In this document: positions 42,601 through 49,775 of the stretch, piece after piece | Numbering within the stretch: the first letter of the stretch is position 1 | How the letters are laid out: each line of letters begins with the position of its first letter | NCBI GenBank assembly: GCA_028712475.1 | Contig: JAQTQB010000010.1 | Coordinates: forward strand, 1-50,076 | Length of the DNA: 50,076 nt | DNA from: Verrucomicrobiales bacterium | Lineage (GTDB): Bacteria; Verrucomicrobiota; Verrucomicrobiia; Limisphaerales; UBA11358 | Direction: 5' to 3' | Program-made: the position numbers and the translations under genes | The notes under the pieces: model-generated | Seen by the model: the letters and a program-made list of their open reading frames with translations, nothing else | Databases searched by the model: none | What the model was told of the DNA's origin: nothing

Positions 42601-42628
42601 AACTCAAAATCCAAAACTCAAAACTCAA
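42601..42628. repeat. Four-unit heptanucleotide repeat (AACTCAA type) before mutY
   Basis: AACTCAA, AATCCAA, AACTCAA and AACTCAA end two bases before the mutY ATG (42631) and occupy the place where its ribosome-binding site should be. No Shine-Dalgarno remains. Confidence 0.8.
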
Positions 42629-42630
42629 AA

Positions 42631-43749
42631 ATGCAAAAGCTCGTCCCGCTTTTGCTGGACTGGTTCGCCACGAACGCCCGCGACCTGCCGTGGCGGCGCA
42701 CGCGCGATCCTTACGCGATCTGGGTTTCGGAAATCATGCTGCAACAGACGCAGGTGAAGACGGTGATTCCCTTCTGGAACCGCTGGATGAAGGAACTGCC
42801 GACGATTGAAGCGGCGGCGAAAGCGCCTTCGGCCAAAATCCACAAGCTCTGGGAAGGTCTCGGTTATTACACGCGCGTTCGTAATCTGCAAAAGGCGGCG
42901 CGAGTCATCGTGACAAAGCACGGCGGAAAATTCCCGGAAAACTTCGACGACGTGCTCGCGCTGCCGGGAATCGGACATTACACCGCAGGCGCGATTTGCA
43001 GCATCGCCTTCAACCAGCCGACGCCGATTCTCGATGGCAATGTCATCCGCGTGTTGACGCGCATCTTTGGCATCGCGAAAAACCCGAAGGAGAAGGAAAC
43101 AAACCAGCTGCTCTGGCAAATTGCGGAAGATTTGGTGAGTCGCGCGAAGAACACGAAGGAGGCGAAGGCGGAATTTACTTCGCAACCTTCGCAGCCTTCG
43201 CGCGACATCACTTCTTGTTCGCATCTCAACCAGTCGCTCATGGAACTCGGCGCGCTGGTTTGCTCACCGCGCAACCCGCAGTGCCCGGTTTGTCCGGTGA
43301 AAAATCTCTGCGTCGCCTTCAAGGAAAACCGCGTGGAGGAATTGCCCAATCTCGGCAAGCGCGAAGCCGCCACAGCGCGAAGGTTTGTCGCTTTTGTGAT
43401 TGAGCGAAATGGAAAATTTCTGGTTCGCCAGCGTCCCGCCGGTGTCGTCAATGCACACCTGTGGGAGTTTCCAAACGCAGAAATCAATGGCGCGAAGCTG
43501 GACGTGCCGCAAATTTTCAAATCGGAGTTCGGCACCGAGCTGGAAAAAATTTCACCGCTTTGCACGGTGAAACATTCCATCACGCGCTACCGGATCAAGC
43601 TGGAGGCATTTTCGGTTCCATTGGAAAAATTCCCGACGAAAATGGCTGGCCGCTGGGTGGCGGCAAGGGACTTTGATTCGCTTGCCTTCAGCTCGGCCCA
43701 TAAAAAACTCGCCAGCGCCGCCGCTAAAAGTATCCTGTCAGGCCGATGA
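42631..43749 (+). CDS. mutY: A/G-specific adenine glycosylase
   Basis: About 372 residues. Catalytic Glu34 is in EIMLQQTQVKT, the helix-hairpin-helix is LPGIGHYTAGAI, catalytic Asp135 is in ILDGNVIRV, and the 4Fe-4S ligands are C-x6-C-x2-C-x5-C in CSPRNPQCPVCPVKNLC. A NUDIX/MutT-like C-domain (RRFVAFVIERNGKFLVRQRP onward) recognises 8-oxoguanine. It removes A opposite 8-oxoG. Residues about 171-195 are an extra segment encoded by a palindromic repeat (43143-43202), just before LNQSLMELGALVC. The stop overlaps the next ATG (ATGA). Confidence 0.95.
   Translation: MQKLVPLLLDWFATNARDLPWRRTRDPYAIWVSEIMLQQTQVKTVIPFWNRWMKELPTIEAAAKAPSAKIHKLWEGLGYYTRVRNLQKAARVIVTKHGGKFPENFDDVLALPGIGHYTAGAICSIAFNQPTPILDGNVIRVLTRIFGIAKNPKEKETNQLLWQIAEDLVSRAKNTKEAKAEFTSQPSQPSRDITSCSHLNQSLMELGALVCSPRNPQCPVCPVKNLCVAFKENRVEELPNLGKREAATARRFVAFVIERNGKFLVRQRPAGVVNAHLWEFPNAEINGAKLDVPQIFKSEFGTELEKISPLCTVKHSITRYRIKLEAFSVPLEKFPTKMAGRWVAARDFDSLAFSSAHKKLASAAAKSILSGR
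43143..43202. repeat. Palindromic repeat inserted in frame within mutY
   Basis: A 25-bp left arm (43143-43167) and a 25-bp right arm (43178-43202) match as inverted repeats at 19 of 25 positions around a 10-bp centre. Both arms consist of 9-bp units of the CGAAGG/CCTTCG type. The segment adds about 20 low-complexity residues to MutY without breaking the frame. Confidence 0.75.
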
Positions 43750-44885
43750 TTTACTTCGATTACAACGCCACCGCGCCCGTGATGCGCGAGGCGCGCGAAG
43801 CCTGGCTGGACGCCACCGAGAAGACCGGCGGCAATCCGTCCTCCATGCACCAGGCCGGCACGCGCGCGAGCATCGCGCTCGCCGATGCGCGCGAGAAGCT
43901 CGCGGCGATTCTCGGGTGTCATCCACTGGACATCATCTGGACCAGCGGCGCGACGGAGGCGAACAACATGGTCACTCACCATTTTGCGCAAACACTCGAT
44001 GCGCAAAGCGAAATCTGGATTTCCGCCATCGAACATCCCTGCGTCCACGATTCGGCAAAACATTATTTTGGCAAGCGCGCGAAATTGATTCCCGTCACGC
44101 GTGACGGCGTGGTGGACATGGATTGGATCACTACGGAAATGGCCGACGCGCGTCCCGGCCTCGTCGGGGTCATGGCCGCAAACAACGAGACCGGCGTCAT
44201 CCAGCCGTGGCGCGAAATCCATTCGATCTGCCAGGCTTACGAAGTTCCGTTTTTCACCGACGCCGTGCAGTTCATCGGCAAGATGCCGTTGAAGGGACTT
44301 GGCGACTGCGATTACGTCAGCGGTGCGGCGCACAAATTTGGCGGGCCGCGCGGCGTGGGTTTTTTGAAGATCCCGCATCGCAAGTCCATCACGCCTTTGT
44401 TGCATGGCGGCAAGCAGGAAGGCGGCCGGCGCGCGGGAACGGAGAACGTCGCGATCATCGCCGCGATGATGGCCGCGCTGGAAATCCGCGAGAAACAGAT
44501 CTCGCACAGCCAGCATCTGCTGCGAGGCGTGTGGCGCGACAATTTTGAACGCGAACTGCTTCGCACGTTGCCCGGCACGAGCATCATTGGCGCAAATGTG
44601 CCGCGCCTGTGGAACACCGTTTCCGCGCTCATGCCCGAAGGCGACCGCAAGCATCAATGGGTCGTGCGCCTCGACAAGGCGGGCTTTGCGGTCAGCACCG
44701 GATCGGCCTGCACGACCGGCAAGGAAGAACCGTCGCATGTCCTTTCCGCGATGGGCGTCAAGGCTGCCCAAGCCGTGCGCGTCGTGCGTTTCAGCGGCGG
44801 CTGGGAAACGACCGAGGCCGACTGGGAAGCACTCGTGAAGGGTGTGGCCAAAGTCCACGCGGAAATGCACCACGCAAAGGCGTGA
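43746..44885 (+). CDS. Cysteine desulfurase (NifS/IscS family)
   Basis: A 379-residue PLP enzyme. It starts MIYFDYNATAPV; the PLP lysine is K197 in SGAAHKFGGPRGVG, SAIEHPC holds the stacking His, and the catalytic Cys is about C322 in STGSACTTGKEEPS. RRAGTENV is the conserved substrate-binding motif. It releases sulfur from cysteine for Fe-S clusters or tRNA thiolation. It is translationally coupled to mutY, itself an Fe-S enzyme. It has the short NifS-like (group I) catalytic loop. Whether it is the general IscS or a dedicated enzyme is open. Confidence 0.93.
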   Translation: MIYFDYNATAPVMREAREAWLDATEKTGGNPSSMHQAGTRASIALADAREKLAAILGCHPLDIIWTSGATEANNMVTHHFAQTLDAQSEIWISAIEHPCVHDSAKHYFGKRAKLIPVTRDGVVDMDWITTEMADARPGLVGVMAANNETGVIQPWREIHSICQAYEVPFFTDAVQFIGKMPLKGLGDCDYVSGAAHKFGGPRGVGFLKIPHRKSITPLLHGGKQEGGRRAGTENVAIIAAMMAALEIREKQISHSQHLLRGVWRDNFERELLRTLPGTSIIGANVPRLWNTVSALMPEGDRKHQWVVRLDKAGFAVSTGSACTTGKEEPSHVLSAMGVKAAQAVRVVRFSGGWETTEADWEALVKGVAKVHAEMHHAKA

Positions 44886-44887
44886 TC

Positions 44888-45250
44888 TCACTTCCCACGA
44901 TAAACCGCCCGCGCCGTGCAGGTCTCGGCCACGACGACTTCCGTGAGCAACGGCAGTTTCGGCTTGAGCTTTTTCCAGATCCACATGGCAACCACTTCGC
45001 TCGTCGGATTCTCGAGGCCGGGAACTTCGTTCAAGTAACGGTGATCCAGCTTTTCCCAGAGCGGCTTGAAAGCCGCGGAAATTTCCGCGTAATCCATCAG
45101 CCAGCCGAGCTTTGCATCGCACTCGCCCGCCACGACGATTTCCACGCTGAAGCTGTGGCCGTGGAGCCGCCGGCATTTGTGCGCTTTTGGCAACAGCGGC
45201 AGCAGATGTGCCGCCTCAAACTGAAACGATTTTCTTAATTCCATTTTCAT
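44888..45250 (-). CDS. queD: 6-carboxytetrahydropterin synthase / 6-pyruvoyl-tetrahydropterin synthase family
   Basis: A 120-residue protein. Zinc ligands H15, H30 and H32 (FEAAHLL, LHGHSF), catalytic Cys26 (KCRRLHGH), the LDHRYLN Asp/His pair and the substrate Glu in VAETCTAR are all present. It makes 6-carboxytetrahydropterin for queuosine (7-deazapurine) synthesis. It starts just downstream of the LuxC-like gene, after a hairpin, and converges with the cysteine desulfurase gene with only 2 bp between. Confidence 0.9.
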   Translation of the reverse strand: MKMELRKSFQFEAAHLLPLLPKAHKCRRLHGHSFSVEIVVAGECDAKLGWLMDYAEISAAFKPLWEKLDHRYLNEVPGLENPTSEVVAMWIWKKLKPKLPLLTEVVVAETCTARAVYRGK

Positions 45251-45270
45251 AAATTCGTGACAAGTAACGA

Positions 45271-45297
45271 GTGATGCGTGAGAAATTCACGCATCAC
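45271..45297 (-). terminator. Hairpin between the LuxC-like gene and queD
   Basis: GTGATGCGTGA (45271-45281) and TCACGCATCAC (45287-45297) form a perfect 11-bp stem with a 5-nt loop, overlapping the stop codon of the LuxC-like gene. There is no strong T-run, so it may be a weak terminator or an mRNA-stabilising stem. Confidence 0.55.
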
Positions 45298-46658
45298 GTT
45301 TCAAAATCCGTCCACGTCACCAGATCGCCGAGCGCCGGCCGGCCATCGTGCCGCCAGGTCAGCGGCGGGTTTTGCATCTGGCCGAGCGGGCAGATCCGCG
45401 TCGCGCCCCAGCGCGCCAGTTGCGTGGCGATCTCCTGCGCCTTGTCTTCCGGCACGGCGATGCCGACGGTGGAAACTTTTCCGCGAATGGCATCGGCTCC
45501 CTGCAACATCGCCGTCAAATCCGCCACGGCCTTGACGTAGATAAAACGGTTCAGGCAGGACATTTGAAAATGCGCATCGGCCTCGTAAACCACCGTCCAC
45601 GCCGTCGAATTTTTGCTGCACCAATGCTGCGTCGTCTCCGGCGAATGCGCCGCGCGCACTTCGTAAATGCCGCGCCGCGTCGCGATGGCCGCCGCGTCTT
45701 CCGCCGGCAGTTCGCCACGCGGCTCAATCTGTTCGCGCCGATCCAATTCGTCTGCGAGCAGCTCTGCGAATTGTTCTGGCGAAACCTCGCCGCCGGGCTG
45801 GACATAAATGACGTGCGGCGACAGGCAGCCAAGCTGATTCCACGCCACAACGTCGTCCGCCGCGCGCGCCACGATTTTTTTGGCGCTGGAGCCGAACAAA
45901 TCTTCGCCCGCCACAAAACCAAAGCTCACGCGATGACCGTAACCGAGAAATCGTGTTTTGACCGGCAACTGCGCACGGATCGCCGCCAGGGCTTCATCAC
46001 TGCCTGTCGCGGTCACGCAATCCGCCCCGGCAAACAAGGCGCTTTCCAAAGCCGCATTTCCGCCGCGCCATTCGGCCACTTCCAGGCAAGCGCCGAGCTT
46101 CGCGTCCGCTTCGTAGATCGAATGCGCAAATATTCGCGGTAGAAACGATGAACCGCTGGCGCACTTCACGAACTGCGCCGAGCGCGTGAGCAAACCAAAA
46201 ACAATGCTCGTCAGCGTCGGGTTTGGAATGTTGCCCGCTGCGATGTGCACCTGAAACTCCGGCGCGTTGACAATCGCCATGCGACTGTGTCTTTGACCGG
46301 AAGCCGTGGCCGTCAAGGCGTCGAGCCGTTTAGCGTCGCCGAACTCCTGCACAAGCAAGGCGTGAAAATCATCGCGCGTGAGCCGGCCAAAAAAATTATC
46401 CAGACCGCGCGCCAAAGTTTCGCGGGAGAAGCCCGTCTGCCCCGGGCCAAGCTCCAGCGCGAGCTGGCGAAACGGATTGTCCGCTTGCAGCCAGCCGTCC
46501 GCCACGCGGCTCAAGGTTTTAATGAGGCTTTCGGTCGAACGCGCCGCCAGATAATGCTCGCGGTTGCGCTTCAGCGTCTGGCACGCCTCCGCGATCATAA
46601 CGGGCGACAGCACCGCTTCCGGCGGCAGATCAGCGAGAAAATAATTTGGCAGGTTCAT
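45294..46658 (-). CDS. LuxC-like acyl-CoA/acyl-protein reductase
   Basis: A 454-residue member of the LuxC branch of aldehyde dehydrogenases. Visible motifs are FQVHIAAGNIPNPTLTSIVFGLL (cofactor-binding region), FVKCASGSSFLP, DCVTATGSDEALAAI, RFLGYGHRVSFGF and VAWNQLGCLSPHVIYV with the catalytic Cys. LuxC reduces an acyl thioester handed over by LuxE to a fatty aldehyde with NADPH. It overlaps the LuxE-like gene by 4 bp. There are no luxA/B luciferase genes, so the aldehyde has another use such as lipid or wax/ether-lipid synthesis, which is inference. Confidence 0.85.
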   Translation of the reverse strand: MNLPNYFLADLPPEAVLSPVMIAEACQTLKRNREHYLAARSTESLIKTLSRVADGWLQADNPFRQLALELGPGQTGFSRETLARGLDNFFGRLTRDDFHALLVQEFGDAKRLDALTATASGQRHSRMAIVNAPEFQVHIAAGNIPNPTLTSIVFGLLTRSAQFVKCASGSSFLPRIFAHSIYEADAKLGACLEVAEWRGGNAALESALFAGADCVTATGSDEALAAIRAQLPVKTRFLGYGHRVSFGFVAGEDLFGSSAKKIVARAADDVVAWNQLGCLSPHVIYVQPGGEVSPEQFAELLADELDRREQIEPRGELPAEDAAAIATRRGIYEVRAAHSPETTQHWCSKNSTAWTVVYEADAHFQMSCLNRFIYVKAVADLTAMLQGADAIRGKVSTVGIAVPEDKAQEIATQLARWGATRICPLGQMQNPPLTWRHDGRPALGDLVTWTDFET

Positions 46659-47851
46659 GCGGTCATCAAGGAACAGCCACGCGGCTCGGCCAGTTGCGTG
46701 CGGCCAATTAACTCAAAGCCTCCGCCACGGCGGATGGCCAGGTCTTCCGTCTGGATGGCCGCCACGGAAAAGACGTTCGCCAGATCGAACACGCGGATCA
46801 AACCCGTTTCGCCCTCGGCCACTTCGCGCCCCGTTTCCGGCGAGATGATTTGCACACGCGCCCACGGTGGGAAGGAGAAAACACGTTGATGGATGATGGA
46901 TGATGGATGATGAAATTTCGAATCATACGCCTGCGAACTCAATTCGCTCATGCCGTATTCGCAGATGATGTTTTCGCGCGGGACGCCGAGCCGTTCCGTG
47001 ATAAGCGCGTGCAGTTCCGTCTTTGGCATCGTGCGGGAACGGTTTTTGTAACCGCCGGTTTCCATCACATGCGAACCGGCCGGAAGCTCAACCCGCAGGT
47101 CTCGCTCCACCATATAATCCAGCAGATGCACGAATGAAAACGCCGTGCCCAGAATCAATTGCGGATTGCAGATTGCGGATTGCGGATTATTGCCCAGCGC
47201 CGCAAGTGCTGCATCGAAATCCAAAGTCCACGCGCCATCGGCGGCGGTTTTTCCAACGAAAGCAGTTTCCGGCGCACCCATTGTTTGCCGCACGGTTTCA
47301 AACATGTGGACGAGCGACGAGTGCGGCACCTGTTCCGGCGGCGGCGTCAGGCAAATCAATCGTAAATCGTAAATCGTAAATCGTAAATCCGTCCTGACAT
47401 TTTCCAGGAACCACGGAGTCAATGAAGCCTCATAAATTTTCAATGACTCCGCCGAATGGAAATGCCGGCTGGGCTTCTGTTCCGTCGTGCCGCTGGAATG
47501 AAAGACGGTGGTGCGCTCGTCTGGCGCGAGCAAGGTCAACTCCAGTTCCTTGAACGCGACGGTCGGCACTGCGGGAATTTGCGTCCAATGCCCGACTACT
47601 TCCGGCGTCAGCTTGCGCGCTTCACAAATTTTGCGGTAGGCGGAATTGTGCTTGAACTGAAGCGCGAACAGTTCCAGCGCGAGAGCGTTAAATTCATGGT
47701 TGTAGCAGCCGATGTGAGGAGGCTCTGATTTGATTAAATCGGAAATCCCTGCGTCGGGCTTCAGAGATTTGAGCCTCGTCACCTCGGCTGCCACCAAAGA
47801 GGCGATCAACTCGCGCAGGCGCGCGGCGAAGCTGGAAAGTTCTGGGTTCAT
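46655..47851 (-). CDS. LuxE-like acyl-protein synthetase
   Basis: About 398 residues from the ATG at 47851. It belongs to the LuxE family of ATP-dependent acyl-protein synthetases: FNALALELFALQFKHNSAYR, the nucleotide-binding TTVFHSSGTTEQKPSRH with the acyl-accepting Ser/Thr loop, VMETGGYKNRSRTM, ICEYGMSELSSQAYD and GETGLIRVFDLANV. It would activate a fatty acid and pass it to the LuxC-like partner. Three heptanucleotide repeat blocks lie inside the gene in frame and encode DLRFTIYDLRL, NPQSAICNPQ and HHPSSIIHQ, segments that do not look like family sequence. Confidence 0.85.
   Translation of the reverse strand: MNPELSSFAARLRELIASLVAAEVTRLKSLKPDAGISDLIKSEPPHIGCYNHEFNALALELFALQFKHNSAYRKICEARKLTPEVVGHWTQIPAVPTVAFKELELTLLAPDERTTVFHSSGTTEQKPSRHFHSAESLKIYEASLTPWFLENVRTDLRFTIYDLRLICLTPPPEQVPHSSLVHMFETVRQTMGAPETAFVGKTAADGAWTLDFDAALAALGNNPQSAICNPQLILGTAFSFVHLLDYMVERDLRVELPAGSHVMETGGYKNRSRTMPKTELHALITERLGVPRENIICEYGMSELSSQAYDSKFHHPSSIIHQRVFSFPPWARVQIISPETGREVAEGETGLIRVFDLANVFSVAAIQTEDLAIRRGGGFELIGRTQLAEPRGCSLMTA
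46888..46915. repeat. Heptanucleotide repeat (GATGGAT type) inside the LuxE-like gene
   Basis: Three exact GATGGAT units and a fourth, GATGAAA, encode HHPSSIIHQ on the minus strand without breaking the frame. Confidence 0.8.
47161..47188. repeat. Heptanucleotide repeat (GCGGATT type) inside the LuxE-like gene
   Basis: GCGGATT, GCAGATT, GCGGATT and GCGGATT, four units in 28 bp, encode NPQSAICNPQ in the minus-strand frame. Confidence 0.85.
47361..47388. repeat. Heptanucleotide repeat (CGTAAAT type) inside the LuxE-like gene
   Basis: Four exact CGTAAAT units encode DLRFTIYDLR in the minus-strand frame. The unit is related to the GTAAATC block at 25463-25490. Confidence 0.88.
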
Positions 47852-47970
47852 GCGGTGTTTGTTTGCCGGCTGGTTTTCCGCGACAGCCGAAAGGCATGAT
47901 AACACGAAGCATTTACGCTGCAAGCGAGATTGCCTTTGCGCTCTTTGTGCGTCAAACTGACGATTCAATA

Positions 47971-49527
47971 ATGAGCAAACGGTTTTACATCACCACGGCG
48001 ATTGATTATGTGAACGGCCAGCCGCACCTCGGCCATGCCTACGAGAAGATCATCGCCGACGTCATCGCCCGCGCGCGACGCAGCCTGGGTCAGGAAGTTT
48101 TTTTTCTGACCGGCCTCGACGAACACGGCCAGAAGGTCCAGCAGGCGGCGCAGGCCGAGAAGAAGAATCCGCAGGAATACTGCGACGCGCTCGCGGCGGA
48201 CTGGCAGGCGTTCTGCAAAAAACTGGAGCTGACCAACGACGATTTTGTCCGCACCACGCAGCCGCGCCACAAGGAGTTTGTGCAGGCGATCCTTTCCAAG
48301 CTGAATGACACCGGCCATTTTTACAAGGCGACCTACACCGGCTTTTATTCCGCGAAGGAAGAAACGTTTCTCACGGAAAAAGATCGTCGCCCGGACGGCA
48401 CCTTCGATCCGAGCTACGGCGAAGTCGTCGAGCTGAAGGAAGACAACTACTACTTCAAGCTCGGCGCGCAGCAGCAATGGCTGATTGATTACATCGAGGC
48501 GAATCCTGATTTCATCACGCCGACATATCGCCGCAACGAAGTCCTCGGCTTTCTCAAGAACAACACGCTCGAAGACCTGTGCATCTCGCGTCCGTTGGCG
48601 CGTTTGAACTGGGGCATCCCGATTCCGTTCGACCCGAACTTTGTCACCTATGTGTGGTTCGACGCGCTGGTGAATTACATCAGCATCGCCGCCGCGCATG
48701 GCGACGAAACTGTTTTGGCCGCGTCTGGCTATCAACCCTCAACTCTCAACTCTCAACTGGCCCTCTGGCCCGCCGACATCCACGTCATCGGCAAGGACAT
48801 CTTGAAATTCCACGCGGTCTATTGGCCAATCATGCTCAAGGCGATGGGCCTGCCGCTGCCGAAACAGATTCTCGTCCACGGCTGGTGGCAGAAGGACGGC
48901 GCGAAGATCAGCAAGAGCACCGGCAACGTCGTTGACCCGATCGCCGTCATCAACGAATGGGGCCTGGACGCGTTCCGCTTTTACGTCTTGCGCGAACTGG
49001 ACATCGGCCCGGACGGCAACTGGACGGATGCCGGTTTCCGCTCGCGTTATCAGGCCGAACTCGCGAACGGCCTCGGCAACCTAGTGAACCGCTCGCTCTC
49101 GATGCTCAAGCGGTATCGCAACGGCGTCGTGCCCGCGCGCTCAAATGAACTTGCGGCGGACGCGGCGAAGGCGGCGGACGAAACACGCGCATTGTTCAAG
49201 CAGAGCCAGCTTCAGTCCGCGCTGCAAAGCATCTGGGGACTCGTCAACCGCGCGAATCAATACGTGGACCAGACCGCGCCGTTCAAGTTGGCCAAGGATC
49301 CGGCGCAGGCGCAACGGCTGGATGAAGTGCTCTACAATCTGACGGAAACGTGCCGCGTGCTGGCGGTGTTGCTCTGGCCGTTTCTGCCGGGAACCGCGAC
49401 GAAGATTTACGCGCAGCTTGGCCTGCCGGGATCTCCGGATAAACTGGACGCCGCGACGTGGGGCGGCTTGCAAGCCGGTCAGGTGATCGGCGACCCCGCG
49501 CCATTGTTTCCGCGCAAGGATGTATAG
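47971..49527 (+). CDS. metG: Methionyl-tRNA synthetase
   Basis: About 518 residues from the ATG at 47971. Class I landmarks are FYITTAIDYVNGQPHLGHAY (HIGH motif as HLGH), FLTGLDEHGQKVQ, VTYVWFDALVNYI and KISKSTGN (KMSKS motif). The anticodon-binding helical domain ends near WPFLPGTATKIY. The zinc-knuckle cysteines are absent (YSAKEETFLTEKDRRPDGT instead of CxxC), and no C-terminal EMAP/tRNA-binding domain is present. A heptanucleotide block at 48732-48759 inserts PSTLNSQL between the catalytic domain elements SGYQ and ALWPADIHVIGKDI. It diverges from the LuxE-like gene. Confidence 0.95.
   Translation: MSKRFYITTAIDYVNGQPHLGHAYEKIIADVIARARRSLGQEVFFLTGLDEHGQKVQQAAQAEKKNPQEYCDALAADWQAFCKKLELTNDDFVRTTQPRHKEFVQAILSKLNDTGHFYKATYTGFYSAKEETFLTEKDRRPDGTFDPSYGEVVELKEDNYYFKLGAQQQWLIDYIEANPDFITPTYRRNEVLGFLKNNTLEDLCISRPLARLNWGIPIPFDPNFVTYVWFDALVNYISIAAAHGDETVLAASGYQPSTLNSQLALWPADIHVIGKDILKFHAVYWPIMLKAMGLPLPKQILVHGWWQKDGAKISKSTGNVVDPIAVINEWGLDAFRFYVLRELDIGPDGNWTDAGFRSRYQAELANGLGNLVNRSLSMLKRYRNGVVPARSNELAADAAKAADETRALFKQSQLQSALQSIWGLVNRANQYVDQTAPFKLAKDPAQAQRLDEVLYNLTETCRVLAVLLWPFLPGTATKIYAQLGLPGSPDKLDAATWGGLQAGQVIGDPAPLFPRKDV
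48732..48759. repeat. Heptanucleotide repeat (TCAACTC type) inside metG
   Basis: TCAACCC, TCAACTC, TCAACTC and TCAACTG lie in frame and encode QPSTLNSQL in a loop before the conserved WPADIHVIGKDI segment. Confidence 0.88.
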
Positions 49528-49577
49528 GGTTTGTTTTCAAAAATCCGGAACAGCAGCCGTGTAATGGCGAAAGAAAG

Positions 49578-49730
49578 TAGCCCACGGCGTTAAGCCGTGG
49601 GATTAGGCGAATAACATTGAAAAGCCCCGCAAGGGGCGACAGATAAAACGTCTGAATCCGCGCGGTTCTTTCGCCCCTGCCGGGGCTGATAACCACTCCG
49701 ACAATTTTCCCACGGTTTTACCGTGGGCTA
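49578..49730. repeat. Nested REP-like palindromic element
   Basis: Four hairpins lie in mirror order: CCCACGGC/GCCGTGGG (49581-49601), GCCCC/GGGGC (49624-49637), GCCCC/GGGGC (49673-49686) and CCCACGGT/ACCGTGGG (49709-49727). The outer TAGCCCACGG (49578) is complementary to CCGTGGGCTA (ends 49730), so two inverted copies of one unit face each other. It fills the convergent gap between metG and ftsZ and may also stop transcription. Confidence 0.85.
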
Positions 49731-49775
49731 TTGCCGTTCGCTGCTCCGCAGCTTTAAATAAATTTTGAAACACAC

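Noticed and set aside
43587..45176. 529-codon minus-strand frame opposite the cysteine desulfurase gene
   Set aside because: The plus strand holds an enzyme with all catalytic motifs; the minus frame is Arg/His/Asp-rich shadow sequence.
45294..47851. Bioluminescence operon
   Set aside because: Only the aldehyde-forming luxC/luxE-type genes are present; there is no luciferase or flavin reductase nearby.
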